This document shows, piece after piece, positions 53,928-62,899 of a stretch of DNA of 64,000 nucleotides; position 1 is the stretch's first letter; each line of letters begins with the position of its first letter. The stretch is from CAVVIO01 sp963748095. GTDB taxonomy: Bacteria > Bacteroidota > Bacteroidia > Bacteroidales > UBA10428. The stretch is taken from positions 1 through 64,000 of the forward strand of contig CAVVIO010000038.1 in assembly GCA_963748095.1 (NCBI GenBank), given 5' to 3'. Under the pieces are notes generated by a model, which was not told the origin of the DNA, searched no databases, and worked only from the letters and a program-made list of their open reading frames with translations. The position numbers and the translations under genes are program-made.

Positions 53928-55508
53928 TTAACTTAAATGAATTTTAGTACTCAATATTGATTCAAAACTAATTATACAGCAAATACCTTTAATTCTTTTG
54001 TTGAACTCATATGACTTATAATAATTTTCAGTGATTATCCCTCTTAAACCTTCAAATGTAATAACAAAATTCTGACCTTTAATCTTATCTTTTGTAACCT
54101 GAAACTTTATATCCGGATGAAAATGTAAATACGCTTGTAAAGAATGCTTCTTATTTAATTGTAACACTTTATCATTTATGATTATTTCATTTTCTTTAAT
54201 AAAAACACTTCTCACATGTGTAGCACCTATCCGTTTATAACCATTATGCTGAGCTAAAATATGGTTTTTATTCTCACTTAAAAGATTTACTTTAGCTCTT
54301 CTTGCAACTCGGAAAGCGTGCCAAACCTCTGATTGTTCATAATTACCAACCCGAACAGTATTATGAGCCTTAGTACTTCTTTCATATTTTCTGATATTGT
54401 TATTTTCATATGTTGACGTCCCTGAATCTATTATAACCGGCTTTTCATTTAAATAAAGCTCAAAACTAAATGTATCACTATGAGCATGACCTGGCTGATA
54501 ATCTGGACCGATATTCCCAACATCCAAAAATAACTCTGCATTCCTAAGCTCATATTTTCTGTAACCACTTTCCCCTAACTTAATTTTCATTGCAGAAGGA
54601 AGACCAAGCAATTTAGCATAATTAAAAATAACACTATTCTCAGGTGCTATACTATCTGTTGAGTCGTTAACATGAGGGATATTCTGATTTGAAAATGAGA
54701 TTGTTTGCAAACAATTAAGCATCTTAGATGCTGTTTTTCTTAAATGCATACTGAAAATCTTATCCTGAAAATGATTATTGTTTTCAATAAGATTCAAGCA
54801 TTCTAATATTCTGAATAATACAATTTTATGATACATTGCAGATTTCTCAAAATGAAATCCATCTCTAAGTATTTGTTCATTAAGTTGTTTGTTTATTAAT
54901 CTTTTTGCCTTGTTATATAGATTGCTACTTTGAAAATAGTAAGCACCGAATAATAACCCAAAACCATTTTCAAGCAGATGATTGCCTAATAAATGATACT
55001 CAAGATTTTTTTTGAGAAATTCCACCTGTTCGTAGAGAGCTCTATTTATTTTGCCTTCAAAAATTTTATTCTTATTTATAAATTTTATCCAATTAATTAT
55101 TCGTAAAGAAGTAGGGTAGGCTTCAAATCCGTCCTTAATCGAGTCTGTATGATCAATAAAGTCTATAATCAAACTATAACCAATTTTCTTGTCAATTTCA
55201 TCATCATTTAAAAAGTCAAAATAATTTAAGTTATAGGTCCAAAGTTTACCATAGCCATTATAGTTCCAATCAACAGGAATTTTTGTTTTCTTGTAAAGAT
55301 TCAGGAACCTGAAAGATAATTCATTATTTACTTTTTTTAACGTCTCCCTTTTGTCTTTTTCAACATCCAACATTACTAATTTACTTATAACTGGAATAGC
55401 CTGCAATCTTTTGAGTTTCGGCTTAAAAATCTTATATTTTATCTGATAAATGATTTGAATTAACTTTAAATGTATTATAGTTCTGTATATTAAAAGAAAC
55501 TTTTTCAT
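53928..55508 (-). CDS. heparinase II/III family protein
   Basis: This 526-aa protein has an alpha-helical toroid (about 90-300, GNHLLENGFGLLFGAYYF) and a C-terminal beta-sandwich with the catalytic-type block QPGHAHSDTFSFELYLN and IDSGTSTYE. Despite the name, such proteins inside O-antigen loci are commonly cytoplasmic and may act in sugar or uronic-acid linkage processing; there is no signal peptide. It sits beside a bi-domain oxidoreductase, a pairing frequent in such loci, implying a shared step. Confidence 0.9.
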   Translation of the reverse strand: MKKFLLIYRTIIHLKLIQIIYQIKYKIFKPKLKRLQAIPVISKLVMLDVEKDKRETLKKVNNELSFRFLNLYKKTKIPVDWNYNGYGKLWTYNLNYFDFLNDDEIDKKIGYSLIIDFIDHTDSIKDGFEAYPTSLRIINWIKFINKNKIFEGKINRALYEQVEFLKKNLEYHLLGNHLLENGFGLLFGAYYFQSSNLYNKAKRLINKQLNEQILRDGFHFEKSAMYHKIVLFRILECLNLIENNNHFQDKIFSMHLRKTASKMLNCLQTISFSNQNIPHVNDSTDSIAPENSVIFNYAKLLGLPSAMKIKLGESGYRKYELRNAELFLDVGNIGPDYQPGHAHSDTFSFELYLNEKPVIIDSGTSTYENNNIRKYERSTKAHNTVRVGNYEQSEVWHAFRVARRAKVNLLSENKNHILAQHNGYKRIGATHVRSVFIKENEIIINDKVLQLNKKHSLQAYLHFHPDIKFQVTKDKIKGQNFVITFEGLRGIITENYYKSYEFNKRIKGICCIISFESILSTKIHLS

Positions 55509-55564
55509 GCCAATTTTTTAGACTTTAAAAGCTAAAATAATCTCTATCTTAAATTTTCCAATTT

Positions 55565-57700
55565 TTAATATTCTATTTTAATCCATTCTCCCAATTTTAA
55601 CGATTCTATTGCCGCAAAACTTGCTTTTGTGGAATTAATGATTTCTTCAAAAGGAATTAATGGTTTCCCTCCATTTGAAAGCTTGTTTACTAATTGAACA
55701 AATTGATTATTGTGTCCTTTATCCTGTTTGGTTTTAAGACTTGAGAAACCTTGTACACCAAATGCTCTGGTAGTTCTGAAATTATCCAGAATAAAAACAC
55801 GTTCCTCATTGTAAACTTCTATTCTTTCTTTCGAATATGATTTTGAACCATTTGAAAAGTAATTAATTACTGCATTTGATCCATTAGCAAATTTCAACAT
55901 TATGGAGGCGTTATCCGTGTTTTCTTTAGGATTTGGGCCCAATGCATTCATACATACAGATGAAACAAGGCTTCCGGTAAGATAAATCATTAAATCAATA
56001 TAATGACAAGCTTCTCCGATAATCCTTCCTCCACCAATTTTCATATCATTTACCCAAACACTTGAAGGAATTGCTCCTGCATTCATGTTAGCAATAATAT
56101 TTAAAGGTGAGCTGTCTTTAAGATATGATTTGATTTTTATTGCATGTGGAGAAAATCTACGATTATAACCAACCGTTATCGTAATATCATTATCTAGTTC
56201 ATTTACTGACCTATATGTTTCTATTATATCGGCGAGTTCGATTTTATTTAAAGCTAAAGGCTTCTCAACAAAAACATTTTTCCCGGATTTTAAACTTGCG
56301 ATAATCATTTCTGCATGTAAATTATGACGTGTTGTAATCATTGCTAGCTTAATATCTTTATCATTTAAAATTTCCTTATAGTCACTTGTAGAAAATTGAA
56401 TTTTATACTTTTTGGCTAACGAACTAGCTGACACTCCTGAAGCAGAAGCAATGTATTTAATATTTGCTTTTGCTTTTTTTAAAGCAGGAAGTATTGTAAC
56501 CTGTGCAAAGTTTCCCGCTCCAATAATACCCACTGTTGGATCTGAAGCTTCAAATTGAACATCAGAAATTTTTATTGTTTGGGCGAGCTGTCCTTTTGCT
56601 GGATAAGAAATAACAGATGCTATTATATCCTTACTATTTAAGTTATTGTAAATCTCTTCATAATTTTTAAGTTCTACTATACTTGTAATTAAAGGTTTTA
56701 CATCCAAAAGATGAGACGAAATGGCCTGCAATATTGCTTCAAAATTTCTTTTTTCTGTCCATCGCACAAATGGAAGTGGATAATCGATACCTGCCTTTTC
56801 ATACTCGTCATCGTATCTGCCCGGGCCATAAGAACATGATACCTGAAAGGACAATTCTTTTTCATAAAAATCGGCCCTGTTAATATTTAATCCAATAACA
56901 CCAATGAGTATTATTCTGCCCCGTTTCCTGCTCATTAGAGCTGACTGGTGGATAATTTCATCATTCTTTGCTGAAGCTGTTATTACTACTCCATCAGCCC
57001 CAATTTCACTTGTATAATTGTTAACAGCTTTAACAGGATCCTGACCATTTGCCGGATTAATTGTCTCAATCCCTTTTGAATGAGCTATTTCAATCTTTTT
57101 CTCATCTATATCAATCCCAATTACTCTACAACCATTTGCTTTAAGTAACTCGGCAGCAATTAATCCAATCAAGCCTAATCCATAAACTACTATAGTTTCT
57201 CCAAAGGTTGGTTTACAAAGTCTTATGCCCTGAAGAGCAATTGCCCCCACAACGGTAAAAGAAGCTTCTTCATCAGTTACGTTATCGGGGATCTTTGCAA
57301 CAAGATTTTTAGATACATTTACTATTTCAGCATGAGGACCATTTGAAACTACCCTGTCACTAATTTGAAAATTATCAACGCCTTCTCCAACAGCAATTAC
57401 TTTGCCGACGTTACTATAACCAAGAGGTAATGGTTGATCTAGTTTGTTTAGAACAGTATTTACGGTAGGCCAAAATCCGTCCGTTCTTATTTTATCAATA
57501 ACCATTTTAACCCTGTCGGGCTGTTGTTTGGCTTTCTCCAGATAATTTGCCTTACCAAACTCAACTAGCATTCTCTCAGTTCCTAGAGATACTAAGCTTT
57601 TTGAAGATTCTATTAGTATATGGCCCTTTTTTGCTTTTGGTGTCGGGATATCTGCTAGTATTGTACTTCCTTTTTTTAAATCTTGAAGTATTTGTTTCAT
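55565..57700 (-). CDS. bi-domain oxidoreductase (MDR plus Gfo/Idh/MocA)
   Basis: This 711-aa fusion has residues about 1-365 as a medium-chain dehydrogenase/zinc-binding alcohol-dehydrogenase-like domain (VYGLGLIGLIAAELLKANG, NAD site). Residues about 385-711 are a Gfo/Idh/MocA oxidoreductase (VGIIGAGNFAQVTILPAL, FVEKPLALNK, GYNRRFSPHA, GGGRIIGEACHYIDLM). The two halves probably perform linked redox steps on a nucleotide sugar. It pairs with the heparinase-like gene 56 bp downstream. The substrate is unknown. Confidence 0.93.
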   Translation of the reverse strand: MKQILQDLKKGSTILADIPTPKAKKGHILIESSKSLVSLGTERMLVEFGKANYLEKAKQQPDRVKMVIDKIRTDGFWPTVNTVLNKLDQPLPLGYSNVGKVIAVGEGVDNFQISDRVVSNGPHAEIVNVSKNLVAKIPDNVTDEEASFTVVGAIALQGIRLCKPTFGETIVVYGLGLIGLIAAELLKANGCRVIGIDIDEKKIEIAHSKGIETINPANGQDPVKAVNNYTSEIGADGVVITASAKNDEIIHQSALMSRKRGRIILIGVIGLNINRADFYEKELSFQVSCSYGPGRYDDEYEKAGIDYPLPFVRWTEKRNFEAILQAISSHLLDVKPLITSIVELKNYEEIYNNLNSKDIIASVISYPAKGQLAQTIKISDVQFEASDPTVGIIGAGNFAQVTILPALKKAKANIKYIASASGVSASSLAKKYKIQFSTSDYKEILNDKDIKLAMITTRHNLHAEMIIASLKSGKNVFVEKPLALNKIELADIIETYRSVNELDNDITITVGYNRRFSPHAIKIKSYLKDSSPLNIIANMNAGAIPSSVWVNDMKIGGGRIIGEACHYIDLMIYLTGSLVSSVCMNALGPNPKENTDNASIMLKFANGSNAVINYFSNGSKSYSKERIEVYNEERVFILDNFRTTRAFGVQGFSSLKTKQDKGHNNQFVQLVNKLSNGGKPLIPFEEIINSTKASFAAIESLKLGEWIKIEY

Positions 57701-57804
57701 TTTGTAATAAATATTTCGAAATAATATTTTTGAATTAGCAATAACAACTCAAAGTAATTGTTTTTTATTATTTAATGATTTCTTTATCAATATATTGAAA
57801 TCTA

Positions 57805-57839
57805 AATCTTACAACTTTAAAAAGTAAAGTTATAAGATT
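57805..57839 (-). promoter_or_regulatory. 15-bp intra-operon hairpin
   Basis: An inverted repeat with 14 of 15 matches (57805-57819 with 57825-57839) and a five-base loop lies 20 bp after the GT2 stop and 105 bp before the bi-domain gene. There is no long T run on the minus strand, so it may be an attenuator or mRNA-stabilising hairpin rather than a full terminator. Confidence 0.45.
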
Positions 57840-57858
57840 ATCTCTTTTAGCTGTTTAC

Positions 57859-58680
57859 TCAGTACTTTACATACTTTTTGTAAATCTTATATGAAGCACG
57901 TGACATTTTCCAAATTTTTTTGTTAGGCACCCTATTAATTGCAGCATGATATTGATGATTTACTATGATAGATGGTTCATAGTAGATTTGAAGATTTTTA
58001 CTTGCAAGTTGTTTACTAAGAAACAATTCTTCACCCATCAAAAATGAAGGTGACCATAAAATATCAAAATATTTAAAAAAAAGCGGTCCCAAAATATAAC
58101 ATGCTCCATGCCCTGAAAAAATGTTTCGCCCAATTCTATGTTGTTCATGATCTTTCCTTGAAGTAAATTTTTTAGTGATCTCAGCCAATTTTTTAATAAC
58201 TATTGCAAAAAAATAATTAGAAAAATATACATTATATACTATTTGCCTAAATTTACTTATTTTATTAATTACATGCGGGTTTTGATATTCTCCGTCTAGG
58301 GTTATAATATTTGGAGAAATTACAGCATTTTTCTTAAATTTATCTAAATTTCTCTCTATTAAATCAATAAAATTAATTGGAAATAGCAAGTCATTATTGC
58401 CAACTAAAATATATTCTATATCATTATAGTTATTTCTTAAATACTTAATACCATAATTTAACCCATTGAAATAACCCACATTGATATCATTATATATGAT
58501 AAAAACATTGGGGTATTCATTTTTAATTGTATCTAATAAATCAATTTCTTTTTGATCTGAATTGTTATCAACAATCACGATAAAACCCTTATCCAAATTA
58601 TTATCAAATTTAATTGATCTTACAGCATCTATTGTGACTTTAGAATTATTGAAATTTGTAAATACAAAGCCTATCTTCAT
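57859..58680 (-). CDS. glycosyltransferase family 2
   Basis: About 273 aa, starting MKIGFVFTNFNNSKVT at 58680; an earlier in-frame codon at 58737 overlaps the upstream GT gene and is not supported. GT-A features: IVIVDNNSDQ, NDINVGYFNGLNYGI and VGNNDLLFP (DxD-equivalent), ending in a basic KMSRASYKIYKKY tail. Members of this rhamnosyltransferase-like group transfer a sugar to the lipid-linked chain. Donor unknown. Confidence 0.9.
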   Translation of the reverse strand: MKIGFVFTNFNNSKVTIDAVRSIKFDNNLDKGFIVIVDNNSDQKEIDLLDTIKNEYPNVFIIYNDINVGYFNGLNYGIKYLRNNYNDIEYILVGNNDLLFPINFIDLIERNLDKFKKNAVISPNIITLDGEYQNPHVINKISKFRQIVYNVYFSNYFFAIVIKKLAEITKKFTSRKDHEQHRIGRNIFSGHGACYILGPLFFKYFDILWSPSFLMGEELFLSKQLASKNLQIYYEPSIIVNHQYHAAINRVPNKKIWKMSRASYKIYKKYVKY

Positions 58681-58693
58681 TATAAAATTCTTT

Positions 58694-59584
58694 TTAAGAT
58701 AAAAATTTTCTTTTTTTTGATGAATAAAAAATCCCATCTAATATACCCTTAAAACTTGAATACATCTTTATCTTCTTTTTACTTTCTATAAATAGAATGT
58801 GAATCAAAGACATAAAAAAGAAGTAATTTTTCTTTGCAATAAAATACGGAAATTTAAATATATACTCTTTACTAATAATAATATGATTTCTTGCTTTATA
58901 ATATCTTCGAACACTATTATGATTTGAAGAAATTAGCATAAATCCCTTAAATCGCTTTATAATAGGATCTCCGGCTTTATGTACCATTCCCCATTCCCTT
59001 GTAATTAATGAAACTTTACCATTTTTTCTCAGTCTTAATGAATACTCCAAATCTACATCGTCAATAAAAAGATCTTCTCTGAACCCCCCTATCTCAATAC
59101 ATGTTTTAATTGATATCAAACAACCGGAAGTAATTAAGTAGTCTCTTTCACAATACATTTTATTATTCGGTAACTGATAATAACTATCTGATTTTAAACC
59201 TGAAAAATTAACTCCAATTGCTCCAATTTTTTGCTTTTCCGGATACGAAAAATATACCTCAGATATAATTTCCATTATATTTTGAAATGGCATTGAATCC
59301 TGATCAAAAGTAATTACCCAATCATAATTCATTTTTTTTGCCTGCACTACTCCCTGATTTAGTGCTTTTGCAATTCCATAATTTTCTTTATTGAGCATTA
59401 ATATTATATTTTCCTTTTCGGAGTATTTTATCAATGCGCTTAGGACCTGTTGGTTTGAATTATTATCAACAATTATAATTTTGTCGACCTGGCTTTTAAT
59501 ATTTGCTATTAAATTATATAACTCAGCACTAGGATTATATGTAACGATTAGACATCCGATATGCTTTTTATTAATTAAATTCAT
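58694..59584 (-). CDS. glycosyltransferase family 2 (rhamnosyltransferase-like)
   Basis: About 296 aa from the ATG at 59584 (MNLINKKHIGCLIVTYNPS). GT-A motifs: KIIIVDNNSNQ, NYGIAKALNQGV, VITFDQDSMP (metal-binding DxD-like) and FIDDVDLEYSLRLRKNG. This order matches WbbL/RfbF-like rhamnosyltransferases, though the donor is not certain and no dTDP-rhamnose genes are in the window. The next GT2 begins 13 bp downstream. Confidence 0.9.
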   Translation of the reverse strand: MNLINKKHIGCLIVTYNPSAELYNLIANIKSQVDKIIIVDNNSNQQVLSALIKYSEKENIILMLNKENYGIAKALNQGVVQAKKMNYDWVITFDQDSMPFQNIMEIISEVYFSYPEKQKIGAIGVNFSGLKSDSYYQLPNNKMYCERDYLITSGCLISIKTCIEIGGFREDLFIDDVDLEYSLRLRKNGKVSLITREWGMVHKAGDPIIKRFKGFMLISSNHNSVRRYYKARNHIIISKEYIFKFPYFIAKKNYFFFMSLIHILFIESKKKIKMYSSFKGILDGIFYSSKKRKFLS

Positions 59585-59652
59585 CAAATTGTAAGTAAAA
59601 TTACAAATATTTAACTCGTTAATAAACAACACCTTTAACAAAAAAGGTTATG

Positions 59653-60687
59653 TTATGTAAAATACCCATTAAGCAATTTTACATAAAAAAGATTTAAACT
59701 TAAAAATGCTAATCCAATTCCTATAATAACTAACGATGCCAAATATTTTTGCTTTATTATAGAATATAAATAAGGTATCAAAATAATCTCTACCACCATC
59801 ATTAATTCACTTGTTCTTGAACTAATTGCCGGAATATTAGCAAATGCTACGTAAGCAAATAATGATATGATATAAATCTTTAGAAGAATGACCGTATAAG
59901 TATGATCTTCAACAATCAATTTCCACTTCCATAATAAAAGATAAGCAAGCAAACATCGTGAAAGATGTAAATAATTAAAAACATTTATCTGTTTATCTAT
60001 TGATGCATAATAACTATAGGATCCAATTTTTAATTGTATTAAACGAATTGGGATATATTTAACAAAAAATAGAACATTAATATGAGAAAAATAGATTATG
60101 TAAGATATCGGTATCAAAAGTGAATATATGTATATATTTAACTTATTCCCATTTAAAAAATACAGTGGGAAAATAATTATTGCGGAATAATGAAAAAAGA
60201 ATGCTAAAGTAGCCAAAACAAGAAATTCCCCAAGTTTCTTTTGATGAATTAGGGGAATACAAAGAAGTAACAAACCGGAGGCTACCCCTGCTCTTATTTG
60301 TGTCATTTCATGAAGAAGAAAATATCCACTAAAGTAAATTAGAACAGAAAAAAGTTGTAAGTCTGTTAATTTATTTATTGCATAAAATTTCAAAAAAACA
60401 CCAAGCAAAGCATAAACTACAAATAAATAGAAACTTGAACCGGTAAATTGATTTACAATTTTTGCTATAATAATAAATGTTGGCTCTACCCTGAACCAAT
60501 TATGTTTTAATACTAAATTGAAATATTTTATGTATCCATCGTAATCTTTATCAACAGCACTATTTCTGAAAGCTGTAACTAGAAATAATAGAATTCCACA
60601 AAAAACAAAATAGGAATAATTTAGTTTCTTGTTATTAAAAATAATAAACAATGTAATTACCAAGAAAATCAAGAAATAGAAAAACAT
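59653..60687 (-). CDS. EpsG-like polysaccharide polymerase
   Basis: This 344-aa membrane protein has about 10 helices and the EpsG-family pattern: TAFRNSAVDKDYDGYIKYF after the second helix, LHEMTQIRAGVASGLLLLCI in the middle, and FFFHYSAIIIFPLYFL. EpsG-type proteins polymerise repeat units on the periplasmic face. Together with two WaaL/Wzy-like proteins this gives three polymerase/ligase candidates in the locus. Confidence 0.85.
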   Translation of the reverse strand: MFFYFLIFLVITLFIIFNNKKLNYSYFVFCGILLFLVTAFRNSAVDKDYDGYIKYFNLVLKHNWFRVEPTFIIIAKIVNQFTGSSFYLFVVYALLGVFLKFYAINKLTDLQLFSVLIYFSGYFLLHEMTQIRAGVASGLLLLCIPLIHQKKLGEFLVLATLAFFFHYSAIIIFPLYFLNGNKLNIYIYSLLIPISYIIYFSHINVLFFVKYIPIRLIQLKIGSYSYYASIDKQINVFNYLHLSRCLLAYLLLWKWKLIVEDHTYTVILLKIYIISLFAYVAFANIPAISSRTSELMMVVEIILIPYLYSIIKQKYLASLVIIGIGLAFLSLNLFYVKLLNGYFT

Positions 60688-60976
60688 TTATCCAATTTCA
60701 TAAATGAAAAAACATATCAAAAGTACTTTAAAAATTATAAATCAAACAAAACTTAATAAAATTCAAAATAATCGTTAAATTAACCATAAACCAACTTTAA
60801 AGCTTTCATCCAAACTTTGATTATTTTCCCTTACTTCCGAATTTTTATATACAACTATAATTATCTAGAAATAACTTGCTCTTAGAACATTAGAGCTAAG
60901 GGCAAAAACTTTATATACCCTTAATGGAAATAATACTTAGAATAATAAATGTGAAACTGGCAAAAATAATTTTCAT
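60688..60976. other. A/T-rich intergenic gap in the polysaccharide locus
   Basis: No gene is supported in these 289 bp. It is the largest gap among the minus-strand polysaccharide genes and could hold an internal promoter; no TAnnTTTG box is clear. Confidence 0.3.
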
Positions 60977-61711
60977 TTAATCAAAATAAAAAAGCTTATT
61001 TATTCTTATTAATAAGACAATTTTAAGCTTTTGAAAAAACGATTCAGTATGTTCAGAAAATTTTAATCCTGGATGATTTCTCACAGATATACCTTTAGGC
61101 ATCAATTCAGCACATTTAATATTATGTTTCCAAAGTTGATATACTAAACTTAGTTGATCTCTTTTAGAATATTTTAAATATAAATTCCACCAATTTTCAT
61201 TTAGTTGTATCAACTTTGGATTATTATGTTCCCTGAAAATAATATTATTTTCATAAAGCCCATAATTTTTTGGGAAATTATTGCTTTTCAAAAAATTAAC
61301 TTGTTTTTTAATAGTTTTCCATATATCTAAGCCTCCCAAAATACATATTCTTGCTTCCTGATAAATACAATCTCGAAAAGGATGAGGATTTATTGATATA
61401 ATAGTCTCATCATCAATAAGTTCGTTAATTCTATTCTCAAACAAGTTGTTTTTTATCTGAATGTTAGAATCAATCCATAAACTATACCTATATTCTGACA
61501 ATACTAAATGTGGGTTTATTTTAACAAATCTTGAAAGACGTGTCTTGTTTCTATGCTTAAATGGTATTGGTTTGATTTTCCATATTTGGTAATTTTCTTG
61601 TTGTAGATTATTCGAGAAACAAATATAGTCCCATCCTTTTATTACATAATCAGGGTCCTTTAGATAATCATAATTTCCAACAAGTGAAGTATATACTACT
61701 TTGTTATACAT
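60977..61711 (-). CDS. DUF616-type glycosyltransferase-like protein
   Basis: The 244-aa protein resembles the DUF616 (TOD1/MUCI70-like) domain: VVYTSLVGNYDYL at the N-terminus, WDYICFSN, RLSRFVKINPHLVL, YSLWIDSNIQI (DxN/DxD-like site) and PHPFRDCIYQEA. Plant and bacterial members are putative glycosyltransferases. It is soluble with no signal peptide. In this locus it probably adds one sugar of the repeat. Confidence 0.82.
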   Translation of the reverse strand: MYNKVVYTSLVGNYDYLKDPDYVIKGWDYICFSNNLQQENYQIWKIKPIPFKHRNKTRLSRFVKINPHLVLSEYRYSLWIDSNIQIKNNLFENRINELIDDETIISINPHPFRDCIYQEARICILGGLDIWKTIKKQVNFLKSNNFPKNYGLYENNIIFREHNNPKLIQLNENWWNLYLKYSKRDQLSLVYQLWKHNIKCAELMPKGISVRNHPGLKFSEHTESFFQKLKIVLLIRINKLFYFD

Positions 61712-61841
61712 TATCTGACAAGTTTATTATTTTGTTTGACTTTATTTTTAATCTATGATTTATTGTTCGAGGAAATTGGTAATTGTAAAATAATCTTATC
61801 GAATACTTTTAACTTTTGAAAAGTTATATGTAACAAAATTT

Positions 61842-62804
61842 TTACAATGCTTCTTTAGAAAAAATCTTTTTATGTACTTTATTAAATGCTATTCTGATCC
61901 CATTTATGATACAGTATAATAGCATATTATATTTTATCAATTTTAAAAGTTGTGTTATTCCAATTTTTTTTTGATTGAAAAATGCCCCAAGTACTAAATC
62001 AGAATAAATGAACCTCATCCGTGTTCTCCAAATTACTGATTGATATTTTTTAACTTTCTTTTTTAGGTGAACATATACCGAATCAATCCATTCAAGATTC
62101 TCTAACGTCTTATTTAAAGCTTTTATTTTACTTTCATTAACGCGGGTCAAGTTCCACTGACCAACTATTTTATTCCATATAATAACATTTCCATCTAAAG
62201 CCAATCGAAGAATTGATTCTTTATCTGATGAAATTATATCACATCGAAAAAAATTGTGCTTTATTGCCTTTGTCCGATTATAAATTGTTGTGAGATGAGA
62301 AAATTCATATTTTTTATTTAATTCAAGAACAAATTCCACCCCGCTAATAAAAAGAATATTTCCCTTTATTCGATGAGTTTGTTTTATAATTTCATCGTTC
62401 TTATTATATTGTTTACATGCAACTAGCATATCTGCATTTTTTTCAGATTCTCTATATTTGTTAAAAAAACATATGGATTCCTTTATGAAGTTATCATCTG
62501 TTAATTTATCATCACCATCTACATTTATAACATATTCTCCATTAGCCAGGTCATATAAGGATTTTCTATAATTGGCAACTCTTCCTAAGTTTAGTGGATT
62601 TCTAAAGTAATTAATTCTTTTATCCGTTAAATATTTTCTACAAATTTCTTCAGTAGAATCACTGGAACAATCATCTGAAATTATTATTTCAATGTTTTCA
62701 TATGTTTGAGATAATGCACTATCTATAGCATTCTCAAGTATGTCAGCTTGATTATAGGTGGGTATTAATATTGAAACTAAAGGAGTTGTATTGTCAATAT
62801 TCAT
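61842..62804 (-). CDS. glycosyltransferase family 2
   Basis: This 320-aa GT-A transferase carries PLVSILIPTYNQADILENAI, IEIIISDDCSSDSTEEI, NPLNLGRVANYR and YVINVDGDDKL (DxD metal site). The C-terminal half is basic and helical and may associate with the membrane. It transfers a sugar during repeat-unit synthesis. Confidence 0.93.
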   Translation of the reverse strand: MNIDNTTPLVSILIPTYNQADILENAIDSALSQTYENIEIIISDDCSSDSTEEICRKYLTDKRINYFRNPLNLGRVANYRKSLYDLANGEYVINVDGDDKLTDDNFIKESICFFNKYRESEKNADMLVACKQYNKNDEIIKQTHRIKGNILFISGVEFVLELNKKYEFSHLTTIYNRTKAIKHNFFRCDIISSDKESILRLALDGNVIIWNKIVGQWNLTRVNESKIKALNKTLENLEWIDSVYVHLKKKVKKYQSVIWRTRMRFIYSDLVLGAFFNQKKIGITQLLKLIKYNMLLYCIINGIRIAFNKVHKKIFSKEAL

Positions 62805-62899
62805 AAATATATGTGTCGAAAAATTAAAAAAACCTTTTTATCAATTTATAAAATTGAAAATAATTGTTTTACAATTATTCAGAAAATAAATTATTAATA

